In this document: piece after piece, positions 10,807 through 22,102 of the stretch | Layout: each line of letters begins with the position of its first letter | Position numbering within the stretch: position 1 is the first letter of the stretch | Assembly: GCA_029891345.1 (NCBI GenBank) | Contig: CM057000.1 | Span: 140,414,163 to 140,478,162, forward strand | Direction of reading: 5' to 3' | Origin: Dryococelus australis | Taxonomy: Eukaryota > Arthropoda > Insecta > Phasmatodea > Phasmatidae | Length of the DNA stretch: 64,000 bases | The notes under the pieces: generated by a model | The model's database searches: none | What the model was told of the DNA's origin: nothing | Seen by the model: only the letters and a program-made list of their open reading frames with translations | Position numbers and translations under genes: made by a program

Positions 10807-11775
10807 CACTCTAAATTCAAATCAGTAGAAAACCACTGATACGCAGTGAAAATGGCTTCACTTATTATCAGCGAAAAACCACTTATTGTTTCAGTGAAAA
10901 AAAATTCATTCATTAAACTAGTGACGTTAAAACAATTTCACTGATTGAATAAGTGACGACCAACTACAGCAGTGAAATTAATATTACTTTTATTGAATTT
11001 ATCCAAATAATTACGTGAAATAAACATATTTATGATACTTTACTATTTATATTGCGCAATTTAAAGTCATTAAAAAAAAAATTTCCTGGTGGCCTTGATT
11101 GAACTTAACACGCCCTTTTCGCTTCGATTTTTAGCCGATGCCCTACCACCTGCGCTAGCACGCCAAGTTAAAATAACGACAGGAAAATATATGCCTTATA
11201 GTTTCGCATTGAAAACGTGAAGATTTAAATTATATGCTATTTTTTCTTTTCTTTTTGGTTTAATTGGTACCGTTAGGATCGTTAAAACGAATGGGAATAG
11301 TCTACACGAGTGCGCTCTTTTCACTACATTATATGCAGTTTAAACCTTCAAACAGAACGCTGTGATGATTACATGACAACGAAATGAAAGTAAAACCGGA
11401 ATGAAATGCTGAATGTTCTTATTATCTCGTAAAATGGCGTTTTGTAAGACGATACTTAGTTTAGAAAGTATTTATTATTGGTTTAATTAGTGTATTCGTT
11501 GTTATTTCACTTGATACACGCTGTTTAACGGCCATTTTAAAATGTTGTCTGGCGGCCATTTCTACAGGCTGTTTAACTTATTCATCAGTCAAAAAACAAA
11601 ACACTTAAAAACAATGAAAAAATGACCAATGAGTCAATGGAAAATGTCACTGTATCAATAAGTGAAGGAAATCTGGCATTTTGCACTGATTCATTAGTTA
11701 AATTCACTCGAGTGACTGATGGTCACTGTTAACTTATTGAAACAGTGTTATTCTCACTTATTCAAATTTAGAGTG
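10807..11775. mobile_element. TA-F element, copy 1 (969 bp, tRNA-like core)
   Basis: Terminal inverted repeats CACTCTAAATTCAAATCAGT (left) and CACTCTAAATTTGAATAAGT (right, reverse complement), with TA on both sides. The sub-terminal regions are full of short CACTGATT/AATCAGTG repeats on both strands. The interior holds a tRNA-like sequence on the minus strand (11,090-11,172). A reverse-oriented second copy lies at 58,221-59,051. No transposase frame is visible. Confidence 0.8.
11090..11172 (-). other. tRNA-like sequence inside TA-F
   Basis: On the minus strand there is an A-box-like TAGCGCAGGTGGTAGGGC and a B-box-like GTTCAATC, spaced as in a tRNA, flanked by partly complementary ends (TTGGCG.../...GCCACCAGG). 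The anticodon stem is degenerate, so a functional tRNA is unlikely. The other copy of the element keeps a similar feature. Confidence 0.5.
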
Positions 11776-11776
11776 T

Positions 11777-13119
11777 ATTTATTACAAGAATTAAATATGC
11801 TATTACAAAGACTTTTGCCTGCCATTTTGTAAGATAGCGCACCATAGATAAAAGTTATTGTCATATTTCTGATTTCTGCCAAATTTGGAAATCAAATGGT
11901 AGGCCATATAAAGTGATATGTTTTAAGTAAGTCATGCACTTATTTCCAAAATGAAGGCCGTATAAATATATGTCAGCTTGGTATGCTATTACTACGAAAC
12001 TATGTAACTCACTTCAACTTAACTTTTTATGCTGGCAGTTCATATTAAGAAAATTAAATATATCTACGTAAAGCCTCATTTGTCCGCCATTTTTTTGGTA
12101 GTGTAGCATGTAAATAATTAAATTTTTATATAATTTTTCGGGAAGCAATTAAACTTTTCCTCTAATTCAGTCAAAATGTTATACTTTTGTAGTCCATTAA
12201 AATTTATATTACATAAAGGGATAGTCACATTTTTAATGATCAGCCATGTATATATTTTAGGTAAGCATGCGTTTATGTCCAAACAAATTTCAACTAAACT
12301 CTATATGCTAGAAGTATCTGTGTCAAACATCGATTGTGCATTCGTCTGCCATTTAATAAGATAGCACCACATGATAAGTGTGGCTTTTATGCCATACCTC
12401 GGGAACCAATCAACTGATTCCCACCAAAGTTCGCACACAAGAAGTGCTACAGTAGTGTATGTAAACTTATATGCTTAAGTGATTCATTTAGTTGTTTTCA
12501 AAATGACTGCCTTGTTAACACTTCAGGTTAGTAAGCCCTTACTAACTACCAAAATATTAGATCGATTATTACAACAGAAGTCGATGTTCCAAATTATAAC
12601 TCCTTAGTTCAGTTTGTTACATAACAGCTTACAGTAAGAGATTTTCTGAGTTCGAGTCCCGGGTAACAAACACAAATGTGTAATTTGTAATCGTCCCATT
12701 ATTGTTGCATAGATTCCTAGTTACATCTCGTATGGCATCTCTTAAAACAATAAGTCAAGGCTTACACGTCTTCTAAGCTTTTAAGTACTTCATTAAATAC
12801 ACTTGCTGCCATGTAGAGGAAATCATGACCATTATATTCACCTGTGACTTCTTGGTATAGTGTGTGAAATTCTGATCTCTGAAGAAATGATAAAATTGTA
12901 GATTACTAATAAAAGGATTTTTTACGAGTGAATAAAGTCTAAAGAGCGACATGCTCCAGCTGTGCGCGGATCCAGTTCAGCAGATGTAACAAGCTTCTGA
13001 CATGAAGAGACTACACGTAAAGACGAATTTATTGACAAAGATAATTCCACCTTTGAAGCCCTAAATCCAGGATGAGAGACTGCACTCATGCTGGATTTGC
13101 AATGCCATGACGAGGTTGT
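11777..13119. other. unassigned AT-rich DNA
   Basis: No gene or shared repeat was recognised. A weak tRNA-like segment lies at about 12,602-12,675 (B-box-like GAGTTCGAGTCCCGGGT). Its upstream half has only a poor A box. Confidence 0.35.
12602..12675 (+). other. tRNA-like relic
   Basis: Good B-box sequence (GAGTTCGAGTCCC, about 12,649-12,661), but the A-box half (TTAGTTCAGTTTGTTAC) is diverged and the acceptor ends pair poorly. Probably a pseudo-tRNA or a SINE head. Confidence 0.25.
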
Positions 13120-14237
13120 CCCGACAGTCCGACCATTTCCGCCACCGAAATTAGTCCAGGGCTGTACAATACCCCGACAGTTTCCATCCGACAAGTGTTG
13201 CGTGGCTTCCAGCAAATTCTAGAATGGCCAACAACTTGTCATGGAATTGGTGGGGTCACCAGTAGCCAAGGCTGGCAAGCGACATGCTAGAGCCTAGGAT
13301 GGCGCGACCTCGACAAGCCAGCCCGGCTGTTATGAAAATATATCCCCTAGGAAGGGTGATGAGCCCAGGGTTGCCCCTACATAAGTCTGGTGCAATGGCC
13401 GCTCGCGGCCATCTATGATCCAGCCGCCCGAGGGACGACTACAAGCGAGGACCACCAGGCCCGTGGTCCCGGTTCGACGCCCGACTGCAGCCACCGTCGA
13501 GAAGGTTTTCCCGTAGACGTAGACGCGACCAGCCAGGGTAGATATACATCCAGTGGGGCGCTAAATGTCGTCGAGACTTAGGGATATTCGTGGCATTAAC
13601 TTGAACTCCTTGTGAGCCAAAGAGCACCTCAAGGAACCTAATACTCTTCTCGCCGTAATTGAGTTTGATATTGATACTTACCGTTCATAAAGTAACGCCG
13701 TGGGCGATCTTTGTAAGAATCTGTAATAGTTGTTGTGAGTTGGATAAAAGTAGTGTTTGTACATCGGAGTGCGTGCTCTATCCATCTAGCTGTCCTAACC
13801 ACCCTGATTAATGTGTGGCCTGATCGCCTCAGGACAGGCCACGGCAGAATGCAAATAAGACACAAATCATTGCACACTACCTTGTTTTGATAACATTATA
13901 AACGAAGTATTTTTGGATTTTGGAGCACTAATTTTCTCGCGAATATTTATTTCCGTCAATTCAACAGCTTTCTGTTACAAGATAACCATGTTGTACACAT
14001 AAATAACATATTTCTAGTGTGAAATTCGCACGAAATTTTGTTTTGTAAGGTTATGTTTATGTTCCCCCCCCCCCCACTCTACCAAGCGAGGCAGACCAGT
14101 CCTACGCCCGACGAAAGTAGAAAGAGGATCTACTTTTGTCGGGCTATAGCTGTTGTGATTTTGTCGGTGTTACCTTGCTGCTGATTGGTTGATGGAAATT
14201 TCTGTCGGTGTCGGGGCTGTTTTGTCGGACTGTCGGG
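13120..14237. mobile_element. possible TIR element bounded by a 14-bp inverted repeat
   Basis: CCCGACAGTCCGAC at 13,120-13,133 is the exact reverse complement of 14,224-14,237. CCGACA (left side) and TGTCGG (right side) recur several times just inside these ends. The interior has open frames of 60-80 codons but nothing recognisable. Target duplication is not clear. Confidence 0.35.
14106..14144. repeat. short hairpin
   Basis: 16-bp arms (14,106-14,121 and 14,129-14,144; one mismatch) around a 7-nt loop. The arms contain the TGTCGG/CCGACA motif that is repeated in this element, so it is probably part of its sub-terminal structure rather than a terminator. Confidence 0.6.
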
Positions 14238-14767
14238 TTATTGTAAATCCAGCTTCGCGCTTAAAATAGTTCGTCTTCTTACTGCACTAGAATGACGAAC
14301 TTGCAGTCCACTTAAAAGTTACGTGCTTGCGAAAAAAAAACATGTTGGTGATGTACAACATGTAATGTTGGCCGCAACTAAGACTTATAAAGATCTACGT
14401 CACTCTCAGTCTCATCCGTGGTTTTTGCAAAAATGGACAGCGAAATGTAAATATTCAGTTTTGCAGCACAGGTTCGGTGCGCCCGAGCAACGGACACGAA
14501 CTCCGCTCCAACGCAAGTACAGCCTGCTTTCCTTGAGGTAGTTACAATTACAAGATACCCTGAAAACAAACCGAACGGAATCACCTGCGGACGCCATTCT
14601 AGAAATACGCCGCTCTGCACTGTTAACGATGACACAACAACACTGTTTCTTCAGGTCTGGGCATTTATTACTAGCGATGAGCGCTGACGGCAATGGCAGC
14701 CCTACACTGAAGAACCTAACACGGTCGTTCTTAATGTCGAAGTCATGACCACCAAAAGTTCATATTG

Positions 14768-14911
14768 GAGAGGAGTGCAATAGAGATATTTGGGTGGCTC
14801 TTAACATCGAGGTCTTGAGAACCGACGAGGGTGAAGCGAGGTGAGTATGGAGCAGTGCCGGAATGCAAGACCGGGGGAACGGGAGATCCCCGAGAAAACC
14901 CGCCGACCAGG
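14768..14911 (-). mobile_element. SINE-E, 5'-truncated, with 13-bp target duplication
   Basis: Only the 3' 144 bp of the SINE is present; the tRNA-like head is missing. Flanked by an exact direct repeat AAAGTTCATATTG (14,755-14,767 and 14,912-14,924). Truncation of the 5' end plus a duplication of this length is the signature of target-primed reverse transcription by a LINE-encoded enzyme. Confidence 0.9.
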
Positions 14912-15787
14912 AAAGTTCATATTGTCACAAGACGCCTGAGATGCATATCAGAGTTCGTGAGGAATGGAGGTATTAATAAAAATAAAAGAGTTGAATATGA
15001 TATTTAATTCATTCGCACTGCTATTATTTACACAATTAAACTAACTCCACTATTAGGCCTACTCTTGTTCTCAGTTAGCGCAATATTTAATATCTATCTC
15101 AATTCTAAAGTAAATCGTTATCAATGTAATCCTCACTCAATATTTAGACATATTCAATCTGCCTGTTGTCATCATTCAAAATGTCTTACACTTACGGCCT
15201 GTCTACAATTGTGCTATCCCAACCTGTGTCTTACGACAAGGATGCGCTGATTGGTGCACGTGACCCTCTGACGTCATGGTGCTGTCACAAGCTGCCGTGT
15301 CCCGAGTCAACCTGTGTCCCAAGTTGAAGCATTCGGAAAACTGAACTTTTGTCCGAAGTTGTGTCCTAGGCTGATAGAAAAATAAGAAGACTACAAATAC
15401 TTTCGCGCGCATTCGTGCAATGTTTACGTTATTAATGTAAATATTGTATGCGTAAGGTGGGCTTTCTCAAACCAAATATCACGAAATGCTAATAAATAAT
15501 TAGCGATGTCTTCGTTTGCGTCTGAAAATCTTATTTGAACGATAAAACTTTTAAAAATAAAATTTGGATGTCAGTTGGCAAACATATTTAAAATAAGACA
15601 AGTAAGGAGTTTACTTGAAATAAAAATTCAAATCACACATTTCGTAAACCTTAAACAATCAACAATTCAGCAAATTTAAACATCACTACGTAATAACAAA
15701 TACTGTGCCGAATTTACTGACACCTAGTGTCAGATTCCGAAAGCTCTCTTCGGACAACGCATTTGTAGACCATATTCAGACTGCGTC

Positions 15788-16183
15788 CATAGACTAAACA
15801 TTAGGTAGACCGATCTCGCTGGCTGCGCACAACCTATCTCCGCGCTCCAACATTGAACTGATTTTCTGCCAACACGTCTAGCGAAAACGGCATGGTTTGG
15901 ATTTTAGGTTAGAATACTGATTTGTAAACAAATGCTTTGAGATGTATGCATACTTCATGTAACCAATTTGTAATGCATTTTGATTAAATTCAAATTGTTA
16001 AAAGTACTTCATTCATTTAATAGTGCTTGTCATTAAAAAAAAATTAAGATATGAACAAACACATTCATCACTGTTGACCATGTGATTTTGACAGTAGTGT
16101 TTTTTTTTTTTTTTGAGGTAGGTGAATGTTGGGGGTATATGCGCAGAAGACGAATAATCGGTCTACCTCATCTTTAGTCTATG
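15788..16183. mobile_element. MITE family G, copy 2 (reverse orientation)
   Basis: Reverse-complement counterpart of 2,747-3,129. Ends CATAGACTAAACATTAGGTA and, reverse complement of the right end, CATAGACTAAAGATGAGGTA. Flanked by ACTGCGTC (15,780-15,787) and ACTGCGTT (16,184-16,191), an 8-bp duplication with one substitution. Confidence 0.88.
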
Positions 16184-16648
16184 ACTGCGTTAATGTGACG
16201 TCACTTGACGCCGAGCTTCGGTCCGACTCAACTCGCCGCTGATCATTCTCGCCGCCACTAGACGCTCCGCTGGCTCGTCGGTTGCACTTGACTTCGCACG
16301 CCCCACACTCCAGGTCGCGCAATCCTCCAGATTCTCGACAGTGGGCCCTGAGGCCCGTCGCGGCTTAATGGGTCCTGTGAACTGAACTGAAAAGTTCTTT
16401 TTTTGAAATCGTTGTTTGCTCCTAAACGCGTGCCCCGGTAGATAAATGTTCTGGAAATACGAAGTTTTCCCAAAAAAAAAAAAAAAAAAAAAAAAACGAA
16501 TGTCTATATCGCTATCTTTTTACTTTTATCATATTTAATGTATTAATGGAGAAAAAATTGGTGAAAGTTGTCAAATATCCCATTTTTAAAGCTTGCTTAA
16601 GAAGTTTCTTTAATCATGATGAGAAATATACGATTATGCATAGGTATA

Positions 16649-16882
16649 GGCTGTTCACGATAAATTGTGCACTTTTTAAGGCCCTCCCAACAGGCACTAA
16701 CCACTAATAAATATGTGTTATTGCAGCCTCGGGCATTAAATTTTGAAGGTGGTGAAATGTTTACAATGCGTTTGTTGCTCAGATTGCAATGCTCATATTA
16801 AAAAGCAGCAGGAAGACGGAAATTGAACGACCGGAAAAAATTATAAGCGCCTTAAAATGTGCTCACTTTACCGTGAACAGCC
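16649..16882. mobile_element. TA-A MITE, short form
   Basis: 234 bp with ends GGCTGTTCACGATAAATTGT and, reverse complement, GGCTGTTCACGGTAAAGTGA. TATA lies directly on both sides, so a TA duplication is plausible. Confidence 0.8.
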
Positions 16883-19800
16883 TATAGTTCGATCTGTGTA
16901 ATTTTTATCGCGTGTAATAAATCCCCATAGCTACGGATATAGTTTACACAGTAAATCGTTATCTTCTTGTCTGTATTGAAAGCACCGATAAAACGTGAAT
17001 CATGTTATGAAATCACACTTATTTTTGGACGATGGATTAATATCGCATGTTAGATCAATGCTTATGAATGGGTGCGCGTTTGTGTATATGTTTGGGAGGA
17101 GGACTGATGAGATTAGCCTAGCACGTATATTATGTGCAGTTTATACACAACAAATTGAGATATTTTAATTGTTACAAAAGATGAATACAGAGATAAAATA
17201 GCAGTAAAAAATAACGACAATTGCTAAATATGAAGACAAATCTAGGTATTTGATGCGCATTATTTCATGAATTGAGCGAATGTATGTCGAATACAATACA
17301 GGAGATGTCTGAAAATTAAACTTCAAATGATGCAGGCAAATGTGGGTCAAATAACACACTCTCCGATTTGTTTTAAAACTATTTCAAAGATAGAAACTAC
17401 TACGGCTTCAAAGAATGAAACACTGCAAGTAGTATGTGAATGTAGGCCCACTTGTGACTTACAAGTGTTGAAAACTGGCACCAACAACCTCAATAATATA
17501 CGCGTCTCATATGAACCTGATTTTATTTACGCTATTTGAGCTGCGCCCGTTAATCGCCGGATTTACATATCCTAAATCTTGAGACCGCGAGTCTCGTGTA
17601 AAGAGGAAAAACTATCAACTACGCCCCAACTTGTCTGCGAGTGGCGCTACAACCGACCTCCCATGTGCTAGCTCGACCACCTGCTTGCCTTACCTACCAT
17701 CACCGGGAGACGCCTGGGCATGCGAGTCCCCTCCTACGCTCTAGGCTGCGGCTCGGCATGGACAGGTCTGCAGCGGACAGTATACGCGCGGACATAAAAA
17801 CATTCGGTGTTGTGCCTTGAGTAACAGCAAATGCAAAAGTGAACACGGAGACCTACGTTTCTGTAAACAACAGATAGCAGTGCTCTTGTGACAGTGCGCG
17901 CTGGATAATGTCTTTACCTTCTGCATGTGCTGTTCGACAGTAAATGTATTTATACCGCAACTGTCATATTTATAATATATTTTATATTAAACGTAAATAA
18001 AATAAAATAACAGGACTTCGAACCTGCAAGGTCTTGAGCACGAACGTGTGACCTTAACTTCAACGCCAACAAACAAATATACTATAATGATAGAGTTTGT
18101 TTCGAATCTGTTTGTCTGCACTCTACGATATTACTCGCAACATCCCGGGTAAGGCACAGGTGTTAATTTAAGTTAGGTTATGAGTCAGTCCGTAAGCCTG
18201 AAGATCTGCTTCAAGTCTGACACGCGTTTCAATCAGTAAACTCCATCAATTTTATGTGAGTACTCCTGTCCTGCCAAAAAAAACTGTCCTGACTGAACGA
18301 TTTATTTTTCGTCCCACCAGCTGGTGAAATGTCGTCCTCAGCCTGAGCAAGTGTGCAGTGTTCCTCTTCGAGTTGTGCTGGTTGGCCGACGATAGATCAT
18401 GTCTACAGCACTTCGTACTTAGGGGCTTCACCATGCTAGACGCGTTTTCGCGTAATATGAGTACTACTCAAATTAACTATTGCAATGAACATAGTTGTTG
18501 TTATGCTGGGGGTAGAGTTTCCCTTTTAGTAGCGTTTTTTTTTTTAGCGATTTTTGCGTACATGGATTTTTGCAGGGAAGTGTTTTTTTCACTGTTTTGC
18601 TTGTGTGGATTTTCAATATGGTATTTTTATGGGAATATTTGTAAGAGGTGGATTCTTTTTTTTTTTTTTTTTTTGGGTGCTGTGGGAATGGTCTCCTGCG
18701 CTACGATTTGCCAAAAGAATTTTACTGCCATGGAGTTTAGTGGATATTTTATGGCGTGCCTTTATGCTAATGGTTAAGTGCAATGAGGGTTTTTGGCTCC
18801 TTGCCAATAGTATTCTTGAAATTAATATTCCATATACTTTTTAATGAATCATCAGGCGTACTTTACTTTTAAAGTTGTAATGGTGTTTGATTTACTTAGG
18901 GAGTCATTTTACCTTTTTTTTAAATGGACTTTCACAAGTGTTTATTAGGTTGGGCGATTTCTCAGGATATATTAAAATTGTTTTTGTTTTCTGTTTGTTC
19001 CAGTGCATGGGTGTTCTCTCCTTCCCCTAGTTCACCGACTGGTAGCAAGCAGCAAAAAATTACAGATGCACTTTATATTTTTCAAATCAAGTTGCAAAAG
19101 TTTTTGTTCTTGGTGATAATGTATAGATGGACTTCAATATATTTGTATTGATTTTGGAATTTTTGTGTCCATGCTTTCTTGATTTCTTTTTAATGGTGTG
19201 CGTCCTTCTCCTTGACTTCCTTTAACCCTGCTGCGCCCTAAAGGGGCGTAACAAGCCGTTCCCTGATAAGCTTTCCAGTATAAAACCGGGGGACGTTAAT
19301 AGGCCCTATAAAATGCAATACAATATTCGCAACATTATCATATAGTTGTATACAAATAGTGGGAACCTGCGAATGGTAAACTATTGTCCCTTAAATCCAT
19401 GGTACTGATCCTACATTAGTTCACGAAACAGTCAAATGCGTAGGGACGTCCCCGACCTTGTATAGTAACGACACTCGACAGTCCTGTATTTGCCGTCTGC
19501 CATGTGGTATTATATCCGCACAATGTATCGGCTAAAGGCTTCCATTACGGAGCAGGATGTTTACAAGGTAGTTTACAGTGTAGTAATTTGGCAGGCATAT
19601 AATTTCAAACTGCCAATGTTGTAACATTTAATGCTTTTCAAATAGAGTTACATATTTGCACATTATTTGTTTAACACTCGCGAAAACGTTCACTCTCAAT
19701 GAACGTTGCGTTTGGAATAGCTTGTGCTGGCATAAATCAAAGAAAAAAAATGTTATTACGGACTGTTAAGTAAGTACGAACTATTTTATCGCAAAGGCTA

Positions 19801-22095
19801 CAGAAATGTTTTACAGTGATTCCATCGATTATGTGGGCACATATCTTTACGGGCGCCATTACATTTACACGTGATTCGGAGGTTTAGAAATAATACATTA
19901 ACTTTCGAAATCCTTACAGCCTTTGTACTAATATTAATATGTAACGATTTACTGTGATTTCCGTGTGCTTTTTAACCTACCATAACATACGAAAAAAATG
20001 GTTACACGCAGGTTAATTTAGTGGACGTTGTAAATAAATGGATATTAAGTTGTATGGTGTGTACTATGTTGTAACTGCGCCATTGCTTCATTCGTATTAT
20101 TTTATTTGGTTCTCTCACTAACCGCCGTGTATCTGGCTACGCCTGCAGATGCCCTTTGAAATGGCTCACGGTAGACAACCGTTTTTCGCCTCCTCATCAC
20201 AACATGTAATGACCGACTTTATAATTTCGCGTTCTCTACTGCTGACAACTTTTCCGTATCTCTGCGAACGTCATTCGTCCTCCATTGCCTCACGTATATC
20301 TGGCCCGCGTAACTGATGTTTGTGGAATAGATGATAGCACGGCCACACCTGCGCGCGCATGCCGTCCCCCCTTCCCAGGCTTCACGCTTCAGCACGTTGC
20401 CATGCCAGGACGTCTCGCCGCTATAGCACGGCGCAATATTACAGCGAAGTTTTATTTTTCCTAGAATTGTAAATACGCAAAGACTTGTGTGCTACTGTGC
20501 GACGTAATAACAATAAAGCACTTTTAGTTTAACTCGAACTGTGATGTACACGATGAACGATATACGTTTTTGTGTTGTTTATCGGGAGCTAGTGTCGCGG
20601 CAGACCGCCATGCTGTAAGTCTGCTGTTAATCTGAACGGACCGGAAAATTGGTTCATTGACTTGCCACCTTGGCCGCTAGTGTAGCGGAAGGAGTGTGTA
20701 CCAGCGTGTAATGCGCGTTATAGATGGCGCCACAAGGACCTTACTTCTGGGAAATTAACGACTTCTGGAAGGTGCCGAGGCTCACCATTGGTCGAAATTA
20801 AAAATTGACTGTTTGTTCTTCCAACTTGTAATATAAATTAAGCCAGCAGCCGACTGTTCCCCAGAGACTTGGCTGCTGGTTTCCAGCCGCATCTTAAGTT
20901 AAGTATGTCACATCATGTTGTAGGGCCCATATTGGCCAGGTTAAAAGCAGAAAAATCGACTTCTTGCCCGTCCATGTTGCTGGTAGAAAATTATCCTGGT
21001 AGGCCTAGATAAACGACTGGAGATGGCTATTCAATTTATTAAAAATTATTGACTAAAGGTTGTTAATTATAATAATAGTTTTGCTTCAGTCATAGTTTTG
21101 TATCCAAAGTCATGTTAAGAAGATGCGTTTTCAGCCTTGATGTAGGTTGGTAATCAAAATCATGTATTGAAACAAATATAAAAGAAAACATCTAGTCTTT
21201 TCTAGTTTTGCTTTGTCCTGAAAAGAAGTAACTCTGAAAGATATTTTAAGTACAGGAAATACAGTGAATACTTAGCGTTATACTTAAAATGAGAATGAAC
21301 ACTGACACGATTTTAATAAACACTAGTGAGAAAGAAAACAATTGTACCTGAAATAAATTGCAAATTGTTAGAATTTTACACAATTGTAACAAATATTTTT
21401 GGGAAGTACCCATACACATGAATTAATGGAACAGGTAATTTAGCATGACGTGCCATGAGAGACTTAGAAGGACTTATTGTTTTTAATATACTCTAAAAGT
21501 TGTGATTTCTCAGCCTTATGCAAAGTTTAAAATTCCATGCTGTATCATGATGTTTTAAGGGCTGTTTTAATCATCTTGCTTTGTTTAGCTTGGAAGTATA
21601 CTCTCTGTCTATAAACATATTGAATAGCCAAAATGTACTCAGTTTTAATGAAAGAATAAAATTTTGTAGCAGTATATTTTGCGAAAATAATGTTTCCTAA
21701 ATATTTGGTGCTTTTGCACGTTTTTATTTATTGAAATAGTCTTCAAATACAAAATCTTTTCCCTATACACAGGATGTGCGTTTCTAATTTCTATAGATGT
21801 AAACTGTAGTCAAAGTTTTGTTTGCTGGTTTTATATGGCAGTTGGTTTTCTTGGTCACGTGGCGTTTCTCGTGTCGCCCTGGTTTGCAGGACGTAACGAG
21901 CCCAGCAGGCCGCGCTCGCACTCTACTTCTTTTGACTATAGTCGCGCATGCAGTTTTCTCGGGAAGTTCGAAAAGTTGTGTCACAAATTAAAAAACGCAT
22001 GCCTCGTGTGGGGGAAGTTGTGGTGAGGTTGAAGGGTATAACAATTCTTGTCCAACTGAGATTGTATTTACGTATTTTGTTAGGAATTTTCGCAT
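16883..22095. other. long unassigned intergenic stretch
   Basis: About 5.2 kb without a recognised gene. A 139-codon frame at 18,358-18,777 is driven by T-runs (poly-Phe) and is not credible. A perfect 9-bp inverted repeat (CCAGCAGCC at 20,843-20,851, GGCTGCTGG at 20,871-20,879) could form a hairpin. The last part may include the 5' LTR of the retroelement that follows. Confidence 0.35.
17999..18073 (-). other. tRNA-like relic
   Basis: On the minus strand, a B-box-like GGTTCGAAGTCC and an A-box-like TGGCGTTGAAGTTAAGGTC at roughly tRNA spacing. Acceptor-stem pairing is poor. Most likely a pseudo-tRNA within an unrecognised repeat. Confidence 0.25.
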
Positions 22096-22102
22096 ATCAC
22101 AA

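Noticed and set aside
12602-12675. Functional tRNA gene
   Set aside because: Only the B-box half is good; stems do not pair well enough, so it is listed as a relic only.
18358-18777. 139-codon frame with membrane-like Phe/Leu runs
   Set aside because: The Phe runs come from T-homopolymers, there is no family likeness or splice context, and a second frame across the same T-run is equally open.
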